Assembly: GCA_964596065.1 (NCBI GenBank)
Contig: CAZQSM010000004.1
Location: 16,439 to 80,438, forward strand
Direction: 5' to 3'
From: SZUA-254 sp964596065
GTDB taxonomy: Bacteria; Bacteroidota; Ignavibacteria; UBA10030; SZUA-254
DNA length: 64,000 bases
Every line of letters begins with the position of its first letter. Position 1 is the first letter of the stretch. The translations under genes were made by a program, and so were the position numbers. Below, piece by piece: positions 51,969-64,000 of this stretch. Under the pieces are notes generated by a model that saw nothing but the letters and a program-made list of their open reading frames with translations, did not search any database and was not told where the DNA came from.

Positions 51969-52011
51969 TTCGCTTCCTTAGTATTTCCGTTCGCCCGTCT
52001 TCGGGTCGGCG

Positions 52012-52653
52012 CTATTTCGCCGCGGGACGTTCGAGCATCTCGCCCCGGCAGATCCAGACCTTGACGCCGATCGTCCCGTAGATGGTCATCGCCGTCGCCT
52101 GGGCGTAATCGATGTCCGCGCGGAGCGTGTGGAGCGGGATCCTCCCCTCCTTGTACTGTTCGGTCCGGGCGATCTCGGCGCCGCCGAGGCGGCCGGCGCA
52201 CATGATGCGGATCCCCTCGGCGCCCATCCTCATCGAGGAGGTGAGGCCCATTTTCATCGCGCGCCGGAACGAGGTCCTTCCCTCGAGCTGCCCGGCGATG
52301 TTTTCGGCCACGAGGAACGCGTCGAGTTCGGGACGTTTGACCTCGTGGATCAGGATCTTCACCTCCTTGGAGGTGAGCTGCTTGAGCTCCTCCTCGAGCT
52401 GCGAAATTTCCTTGCCGCTCCGGCCGATGACGATGCCGGGCCGCGAGGTGTGGATCGTGATGACCGCTCGCTTCGGCGTCCGTTCGATGAGGACCCGGGA
52501 GATCCCCGCCTTCTTGAGGCGGTTCGACACGTAGTTCCTGATCTTCAGGTCTTCCTGCAGCTTGTCCGCGAACGTCTTGTCGTCGTACCAGTTCGAATCC
52601 CACGTGCGCAGAATGCCGAGCCTGAAACCGACCGGGTGTACCTTCTGTCCCAA
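52012..52653 (-). CDS. rpsC: Ribosomal protein S3
   Basis: 213 residues. GQKVHPVGFRLGI opens the protein; the KH domain has GIVIGRSGKEISQLEEEL; DYAQATAMTIYGTIGVKVWI ends the core. The start is a TTG with AGGAGG four bases upstream, and no ATG is present nearby. Confidence 0.96.
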   Translation of the reverse strand: MGQKVHPVGFRLGILRTWDSNWYDDKTFADKLQEDLKIRNYVSNRLKKAGISRVLIERTPKRAVITIHTSRPGIVIGRSGKEISQLEEELKQLTSKEVKILIHEVKRPELDAFLVAENIAGQLEGRTSFRRAMKMGLTSSMRMGAEGIRIMCAGRLGGAEIARTEQYKEGRIPLHTLRADIDYAQATAMTIYGTIGVKVWICRGEMLERPAAK

Positions 52654-52661
52654 AGGTCCTC

Positions 52662-53084
52662 CTATTCTTTCGCTGTTTTCTTGTTTGATTTGGCGGCCTG
52701 CGGCGGCGTCACCGGGGCGGCTTTCTTCTTCTGCCGTCCGGCCCGCTGGTCGACCACGATCGTCACGTGGTTCGATCGCTTCACGATGCGGAACGCCCGG
52801 CCCATCGGGGCGGGGAGGATCCGTTTCATGCTGGGGCCCGGATCGACGAAGGCTTCCTTGACGAACAGCGACTCGACCTCGGTCCGTCCGTCCTGGTCCT
52901 TGTTCTGGTAGTTCGAGACCGCGGAGCGGAGCACCATTTCGGCGACCTTCGCGGGGTGCTTCGTTGAATAGTGGAGGATCGTCAGCGCCTCGGGTACCGA
53001 TTTTCCGCGGATGAGGTCGATGACGAGCCTCATCTTCCGCGGCGAGGAGCCGATATAACGGTTGATCGCGCGAGCTTCAGCCAT
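52662..53084 (-). CDS. rplV: Ribosomal protein L22
   Basis: 140 residues. ARAINRYIGSSPRKMRLVID and AVSNYQNK are in the core; SMKRILPAPMGRAFRIVKRS and HVTIVV form the exit-tunnel hairpin. The C-terminal Lys-rich tail of about 20-25 residues is longer than usual. Confidence 0.96.
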   Translation of the reverse strand: MAEARAINRYIGSSPRKMRLVIDLIRGKSVPEALTILHYSTKHPAKVAEMVLRSAVSNYQNKDQDGRTEVESLFVKEAFVDPGPSMKRILPAPMGRAFRIVKRSNHVTIVVDQRAGRQKKKAAPVTPPQAAKSNKKTAKE

Positions 53085-53088
53085 GGGG

Positions 53089-53379
53089 TCAGCCTCCCAC
53101 CGAACTCGACGCTTCGCTCTTGAGCCCCGGGTGCGAGCGGAAGAGGCGCGTGGGGGCGAATTCCCCCAGCTTGTGCCCCACCATGCTTTCGTGGACGTAG
53201 ACCGGGATGAACTTGTTCCCGTTGTGGACCGCGAGCGTATGGCCCACGAACTCGGGCGTGATGGTGGAGGCCCGGGACCAGGTCTTGATCACCTTTTTCT
53301 GCCCGGACTGGGCCATCGCGTCGACCTTCGCCTGGAGCCTCGGATCGACATAGGGACCCTTTTTGAGTGAACGTGCCAT
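53089..53379 (-). CDS. rpsS: Ribosomal protein S19
   Basis: 96 residues. MARSLKKGPYVDPRL, IKTWSRASTITPEFVGHT and VTHEMVG-like VHESMVGHKLGEFAPTR are diagnostic. 30S head protein. Between rplB and rplV. Confidence 0.97.
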   Translation of the reverse strand: MARSLKKGPYVDPRLQAKVDAMAQSGQKKVIKTWSRASTITPEFVGHTLAVHNGNKFIPVYVHESMVGHKLGEFAPTRLFRSHPGLKSEASSSVGG

Positions 53380-53384
53380 GCGAT

Positions 53385-54212
53385 TTATTTCCTGCGTTTA
53401 ACGATGTACTTGTTCGACGCGAGCTTGTGGCGGCGCGTCTTCTTCCCCTTCGTGTGCCAGCCCCACGGCGACACGGGGTGCGGATTGCCCTGCGGCGATT
53501 TGCCCTCACCGCCGCCGTGCGGATGGTCGACTGGGTTCTGGACCACGCCCCTGGACTGCGGCCTGATGCCGAGCCACCGGGAGCGTCCCGCCTTGCCCAG
53601 GCTGATGTTCTCGTGGTCGCGGTTGCTGACGATGCCGATCGTGGCGTACGACGTCACGGGGAAGTTCCTGATCTCGCCCGAGGGGAGCTTCAACTGTGCG
53701 AACCTACCCTCCTTCGCCATCAGCTGGATGCCGGTGCCCGCGCTCCGGGCGATCTGCGCGCCGCGCCCGGGACGCATCTCGATGGCGTGCACCGTCGTGC
53801 CCACGGGGATGTTCGCGAGCGGCATCGCGTTGCCGACCTTGATCTCGGACTTGTCGCCCGACATCAGGACGTCGCCGACCTTGATCCCGTCGGCGGCGAG
53901 GATGTACCGCTTCTCCCCGTCGGCGTAGCAGAGCAGGGCGATCCGGGCCGAGCGGTTCGGATCGTACTCGATCGCCGTGACCTTCGCCGGGATGTTGCGC
54001 TTGTCCCGCTTGAAATCGATGATCCGGTAGAAGCGCTTGTGCCCACCGCCCCGGTGGCGGGAGGTGATGTGTCCGTTGGTATTCCGCCCGCCGGTCCTCC
54101 TGAGCGGTTCGATGAGGCCTTTTTCCGGCTTCGTCTTCGTGATGTCGTCGAAGACGGCCACCGACATCCATCGGGTGCCGGGCGTATTCGGTCGTAATTT
54201 GCGTACGGGCAT
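53385..54212 (-). CDS. rplB: Ribosomal protein L2
   Basis: 275 residues. RNTNGHITSRHRGGGHKRFY, GTTVHAIEMRPGRGAQIARS and VVQNPVDHPHGGGEGKS (with the conserved histidine) are canonical. Needed for peptidyl transferase assembly. Between rplW and rpsS. Confidence 0.98.
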   Translation of the reverse strand: MPVRKLRPNTPGTRWMSVAVFDDITKTKPEKGLIEPLRRTGGRNTNGHITSRHRGGGHKRFYRIIDFKRDKRNIPAKVTAIEYDPNRSARIALLCYADGEKRYILAADGIKVGDVLMSGDKSEIKVGNAMPLANIPVGTTVHAIEMRPGRGAQIARSAGTGIQLMAKEGRFAQLKLPSGEIRNFPVTSYATIGIVSNRDHENISLGKAGRSRWLGIRPQSRGVVQNPVDHPHGGGEGKSPQGNPHPVSPWGWHTKGKKTRRHKLASNKYIVKRRK

Positions 54213-54237
54213 GCGTGTACCCTATCCCCTGTTCCGG

Positions 54238-54528
54238 TTAAACGTTTTCAAAAAGGTTGATCGCATCCCCGTCCTTCAGGGTGACGATGGCCTTCTTATA
54301 GTGGGAGGTCTTGCCCGAGAAGCGGCCGCGCTTCGTCATCTGGGTCTTCGTCTTCCCCTTGTAATTCATCGTCCGGACGTTGACGACCGTGACGTTGAAT
54401 TTTTTGGTGATCGCGCGGGCGATTTCGATTTTGTTGGCGCCGAGGTCGACCTCGAAGGCGTACCGCCCCTTGTCCTGGACGCTCGTCATCTTCTCGGTGA
54501 CGATCGGTCGGAATATGATGTTGGTCAT
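54238..54528 (-). CDS. rplW: Ribosomal protein L23
   Basis: 96 residues. IFRPIVTEKMTSVQDKGRYA and VDLGANKIEIARAITKKFN, then the RNA-binding VRTMNYKGKTKTQ loop. Forms the tunnel-exit docking site for trigger factor and SRP. Between rplD and rplB. Confidence 0.96.
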   Translation of the reverse strand: MTNIIFRPIVTEKMTSVQDKGRYAFEVDLGANKIEIARAITKKFNVTVVNVRTMNYKGKTKTQMTKRGRFSGKTSHYKKAIVTLKDGDAINLFENV

Positions 54529-54538
54529 CGGAGTCCTG

Positions 54539-55165
54539 TCAAACTAGCGATTTTTCGATTTCAGCGACCGCGCTCTGCTGAAGCAGCAACACCTGGTTGT
54601 CGAGGATGTCGTAGGTGCTCGCCTTGGCGGCCTCGAGCACGTTCAGCTTCGGGATGTTGCGTCCCGCCTTCCAGACCACCGGATCGTTCTTCGGCGTCAG
54701 CAGGAGGGTCTTCTTCCCCTTCAGCTCGAACGCTGCGAGAACGGTGGCCATTTCCCTCGTCCGGGGGGCGTCGAGCGTGAAGTCCTCGACCACCCTGATC
54801 GACGCTTCCAGCATCTTGTGGCTCAGCGCGGAGCGCCGGGCGAGCTGGCGGACCTTCTTCGGAAGCTTCGCGGAATAATCGCGCGGCACCGGCCCGAAGA
54901 TCGTGCCGCCGCCCTTCCAGAGCGGCGACCGGAGGGCGCCGATGCGGGCGCGGCCGGTGTGCTTCTGCTTCCAGAGTTTTTTCCCGCTTCCGGACACTTC
55001 CCCGTACGTCTTGGTCTTGTGGGTGCCCTGGCGCTGGTTCGAGCGGTAGGTCGTCACGGCCTCGTACATCGCGTGCTGGTTCGGTTCGATGCCGAAAACG
55101 GCGTCGGGAAGGTTGATTTTCTTCCCGCTCGGCTTGCCCGCCCTGGTGTAGATGTCGACTTCCAT
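54539..55165 (-). CDS. rplD: Ribosomal protein L4
   Basis: 208 residues. RQGTHKTKTYGEVSGSGKKL and KQKHTGRARIGALRSPLWKG form the tunnel loop; SVDDFTLDAPRT-like VVEDFTLDAPRTREMAT lies in the globular part. In E. coli L4 regulates the S10 operon; that cannot be judged here. Confidence 0.96.
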   Translation of the reverse strand: MEVDIYTRAGKPSGKKINLPDAVFGIEPNQHAMYEAVTTYRSNQRQGTHKTKTYGEVSGSGKKLWKQKHTGRARIGALRSPLWKGGGTIFGPVPRDYSAKLPKKVRQLARRSALSHKMLEASIRVVEDFTLDAPRTREMATVLAAFELKGKKTLLLTPKNDPVVWKAGRNIPKLNVLEAAKASTYDILDNQVLLLQQSAVAEIEKSLV

Positions 55166-55178
55166 AATCCCGCGCTTC

Positions 55179-55808
55179 CTATCTCATTTCCTTGATGATT
55201 TCCACGTAGGCGTTGTTGTGGCCCGGCACCGATCCCCTGATCAGGATGATGTTCGATTCCGGGATGATGTTCAACACCCGTAAATTTTTCACGGTGATCC
55301 GGTCGTTGCCCATCCGGCCGGCCATCCGCATCCCCTTGAAGACCCTCGAGGGGTAGGAGCTGCCGCCGATCGAACCGGGCGCTCGTTCCCTGTCGCTCTG
55401 GCCGTGGGTCCGGAAGCCGCCGCCGAAGTGGTGGCGTTTCACGACCCCCTGGAAGCCGCGCCCCTTCGATTTGGCGGCGACGGAAACCTTGTCGCCGACG
55501 GCGAAGATCGAGTCGACCCTGAGTTCGGCGCCGAGCTCGAACTTGGAAGTGTCGAAGCCCCGGAATTCCCTCGACAGGCGCTTGGGGGACGATCCCGATT
55601 TTTTCAGGTGTCCGGCCTCCGGCTTGTTGACGGAGCGTTCCGGCTTGTCGTCAAAACCGAGCTGGAGGGCCGTGTAGCCGTCGCGTTCAATGGTCTTGAT
55701 CTGCGTGATGGTGCACGGGCCGGCCTCGATGACGGTGCAGGGGATTGATTGCCCCCTGTCGTCGAAGATGCTGGTCATGCCTATTTTTTTGCCGAGAATT
55801 CCGGTCAT
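55179..55808 (-). CDS. rplC: Ribosomal protein L3
   Basis: 209 residues. GILGKKIGMTSIFDDRGQS, FQGVVKRHHFGGGFRTHGQS and GSVPGHNNAYVEI are diagnostic. An inverted repeat precedes it in the 90-base gap after rpsJ. Confidence 0.97.
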   Translation of the reverse strand: MTGILGKKIGMTSIFDDRGQSIPCTVIEAGPCTITQIKTIERDGYTALQLGFDDKPERSVNKPEAGHLKKSGSSPKRLSREFRGFDTSKFELGAELRVDSIFAVGDKVSVAAKSKGRGFQGVVKRHHFGGGFRTHGQSDRERAPGSIGGSSYPSRVFKGMRMAGRMGNDRITVKNLRVLNIIPESNIILIRGSVPGHNNAYVEIIKEMR

Positions 55809-55834
55809 GGTCTTTCTATGGAAATAGTACCCTT

Positions 55835-55864
55835 CCGTCGGGGCGGCACGGGCCTCCCCGACGG
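55835..55864 (-). promoter_or_regulatory. 9-bp inverted repeat in the rpsJ-rplC gap
   Basis: CCGTCGGGG and CCCCGACGG form a perfect 9-bp stem around 12 bases, ending about 26 bases before the rplC ATG. No T tract follows, so it is not a typical terminator. It may be an mRNA leader structure for ribosomal-protein control. Confidence 0.5.
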
Positions 55865-55898
55865 TTGGATGGGTGAAGAACGGATACGAAAAAGAGTG

Positions 55899-56207
55899 CT
55901 AGACTTTTATCTCCACATCGACGCCAGCGGGGAGCTCCAGTTTCATCAACGAATCAACCGTCCGGTTGGACGAATTGAGAATGTCGATGAGGCGCTTGTG
56001 GGACCGCATCTCGAACTGCTCTCGTGATTTTTTGTCCACGTTCGGGGACCGCAGCACGGTGTAGAGCGTGCGCTTGGTCGGCAACGGGATCGGCCCCGAC
56101 ACCACCGCACCTGTCGACTTGACGGTCTTGATGATCTTCTCCGCCGACTTGTCGATCAGAGTATGGTCGTATGACTTGAGCTTGATCCGGATCTTCTGCG
56201 TTGCCAC
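55899..56207 (-). CDS. rpsJ: Ribosomal protein S10
   Basis: 102 residues. KIRIKLKSYDHTLIDKSAEK, GPIPLPTKRTLYTVLRSPNV and REQFEMRSHKRLIDIL are canonical. The start is GTG. It follows tuf by 30 bases, the usual str-S10 junction. Also called NusE for its antitermination role. Confidence 0.97.
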   Translation of the reverse strand: MATQKIRIKLKSYDHTLIDKSAEKIIKTVKSTGAVVSGPIPLPTKRTLYTVLRSPNVDKKSREQFEMRSHKRLIDILNSSNRTVDSLMKLELPAGVDVEIKV

Positions 56208-56237
56208 GGCTGTTGTCCCCTGTCGTAATGAGTCTGT

Positions 56238-57449
<1,212 letters not shown>

Positions 57450-57503
57450 ACCTTCTCTCCTTTGGTCCTGCGATAGTTGACGATAGAATGATCAGTAGTG
57501 GGG

Positions 57504-59761
<2,258 letters not shown>

Positions 59762-59791
59762 ACTAAAGGGTCTTCTCTGGAAATCCTGTCC

Positions 59792-60259
59792 TCACCACTT
59801 GAAGTGGGCGAACGCCTTGTTCGCTTCCGCCATCTTGTGGGTGTCCTCTTTCTTCTTCACGGCGCTGCCCTCGTTGTTCGCGGCGGCCATGAACTCTGCG
59901 GCCAGCTTGAGGGCCATTGATTTGTCCTTCCGCTCCGACGCGTAGGCGATGATCCAGCGGAAGGCCAGCGCGGTGCTGCGCTCGGGCCGGACTTCGGTCG
60001 GGATCTGGTATGTCGCGCCGCCGACGCGACGCGCCCTGATCTCGAGCATCGGCTTCACGTTGTTGATCGCCTTCTTGAAGACGTCGACCCCGGGCTGCTT
60101 GGTCCGCTGTTCGACGATGTCGAACGCGCCGTAGACGATCGATCGCGCCAGGTGCTTCTTCCCCTCCTTCAGGACGGAGTTGATGAACTTCGAAACGGTC
60201 AGGTCGCCATACTTCGGGTCCGGGACCTTGATTCTCTTGGATGCTGTTTTCTTTCTCAT
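59792..60259 (-). CDS. rpsG: Ribosomal protein S7
   Basis: 155 residues. RIKVPDPKYGDLTVSKFINS, NVKPMLEIRARRVGGATYQI and PTEVRPERSTALAFRWI are canonical. Nucleates the 30S head and, in E. coli, represses the str operon. 30 bases upstream of fusA. Confidence 0.97.
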   Translation of the reverse strand: MRKKTASKRIKVPDPKYGDLTVSKFINSVLKEGKKHLARSIVYGAFDIVEQRTKQPGVDVFKKAINNVKPMLEIRARRVGGATYQIPTEVRPERSTALAFRWIIAYASERKDKSMALKLAAEFMAAANNEGSAVKKKEDTHKMAEANKAFAHFKW

Positions 60260-60265
60260 AGTCCC

Positions 60266-60637
60266 TTACTTCGCCCTCTTCGCGCCGTATTTCGAGCGCC
60301 CCTGTTTCCTGTCCGACACGCCGGCGGTATCGAGCGAACCCCGGATGATGTGGTACCGCACGCCCGGGAGGTCCTTCACCCTGCCGCCGCGGATCAACAC
60401 GATGGAGTGCTCCTGCAGGTTATGCCCCTCGCCCGGGATGTACGCTGTCACCTCGAGGCTGTTCGTGAGGCGTACGCGGGCGACCTTCCGCAGCGCGGAA
60501 TTCGGTTTTTTCGGCGTCGTCGTGTAGACGCGCGTGCAGACGCCGCGCTTCTGCGGCGACCGCTCCAGGGCAGGCGACTTACTTTTCCACGTGACTTTTT
60601 CCCTGCTGGAACGGATTAATTGGTTGATCGTAGGCAA
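60266..60637 (-). CDS. rpsL: Ribosomal protein S12
   Basis: 123 residues. TTTPKKPNSALRKVARVRL contains the two lysines at which streptomycin resistance arises, and KDLPGVRYHIIRG the second accuracy region. The start is a TTG, with GGAG 8 bases upstream; the PTINQLIR N terminus is standard, so it is secure. First gene of the str cluster after its own promoter. Confidence 0.97.
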   Translation of the reverse strand: MPTINQLIRSSREKVTWKSKSPALERSPQKRGVCTRVYTTTPKKPNSALRKVARVRLTNSLEVTAYIPGEGHNLQEHSIVLIRGGRVKDLPGVRYHIIRGSLDTAGVSDRKQGRSKYGAKRAK

Positions 60638-60669
60638 CTGTGGGACTCCAAAATATGAAAAAGCTTAAA

Positions 60670-60698
60670 AATTTAATAAAAAAAATGCAAAATGTCAA
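60670..60698 (-). promoter_or_regulatory. Strong promoter upstream of rpsL (str-S10-spc-alpha)
   Basis: TTGACA (perfect -35), 17 bases, TAAATT on the minus strand, in the most AT-rich stretch of the locus. About 32 bases separate the -10 from the rpsL start. Confidence 0.65.
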
Positions 60699-60705
60699 TT
60701 ATTTA

Positions 60706-60728
60706 CCCCGGATATTTCACCCCCGGGG
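60706..60728 (-). terminator. Hairpin between rpoC and the rpsL promoter
   Basis: CCCCGG and CCGGGG form a perfect 6-bp stem with an 11-base loop, directly before the rpsL promoter. Only TAAATAATT follows it, so termination may be partial. Confidence 0.4.
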
Positions 60729-60736
60729 CAACCGCC

Positions 60737-64000
<3,264 letters not shown>

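Overview
The window reads as part of a high-G+C bacterial chromosome, probably a draft or metagenome-assembled genome. The best affiliation is the Bacteroidota/Ignavibacteria side of the FCB group. The evidence is a type IX secretion (Por) C-terminal sorting domain on one exported protein, a secreted FG-GAP repeat protein, a DUF4905 protein, and the order rpoC-rpsL-rpsG-fusA-tuf-rpsJ-rplC. Promoter-like sites look like TTGnnn-17-TAynnT rather than the TTTG/TAnnTTTG type described for classical Bacteroidetes, so the exact phylum stays open. Coding density is very high; no stretch over 300 bases lacks a gene, and no rRNA, CRISPR array, transposase or phage gene was seen.

Region 1 (1-11.4 kb, nearly all minus strand) holds a secreted FG-GAP protein cut by the window edge, thiI, a glcD-esterase-rhomboid-glcF operon, DAHP synthase, a type IX-sorted protein, a radical-SAM-like protein that has lost the catalytic cluster cysteines, and tyrS. 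Region 2 (11.4-20 kb) has an unknown membrane protein facing a minus-strand run: a small conserved-looking protein, a DUF885 protein, a tandem ABM-domain protein, an exported amidohydrolase and hpnC-hpnD-hpnE, which make squalene from farnesyl diphosphate. Region 3 (20-24.9 kb, plus strand) is elongator tRNA-Met, tilS, ftsH, a polyprenol/diacylglycerol kinase-like gene and a stand-alone GroES-like gene.

Region 4 (24.9-32.9 kb, minus) has two promoter-headed operons: DUF4905-phzF-membrane Fe-S oxidoreductase-rhomboid, and DUF1844-nadK-radA-rdgB. Region 5 (32.9-40.9 kb, minus) is leuS followed by a lipopolysaccharide/O-antigen set: two WaaE-like glycosyltransferases, a GT2/GT7C glycosyltransferase, an MsbA-like ABC exporter and an O-antigen ligase. 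Region 6 (41-64 kb, minus) is the fused str-S10-spc-alpha locus from rpoC (5' end outside the window) to rplQ. It contains map, secY and infA, has tRNA-Gln inserted between rplR and rpsE, and ends at two tandem terminators.

An assembly join of 100 N flanked by an identical 55-base repeat interrupts fusA. Collapsing it restores one 700-residue EF-G. The items most worth following up are the cysteine-less radical SAM homologue, the rhomboid/CCG Fe-S protein pairing seen twice, near-leaderless promoter spacing at several genes, and tRNA-Gln inside the ribosomal-protein operon.
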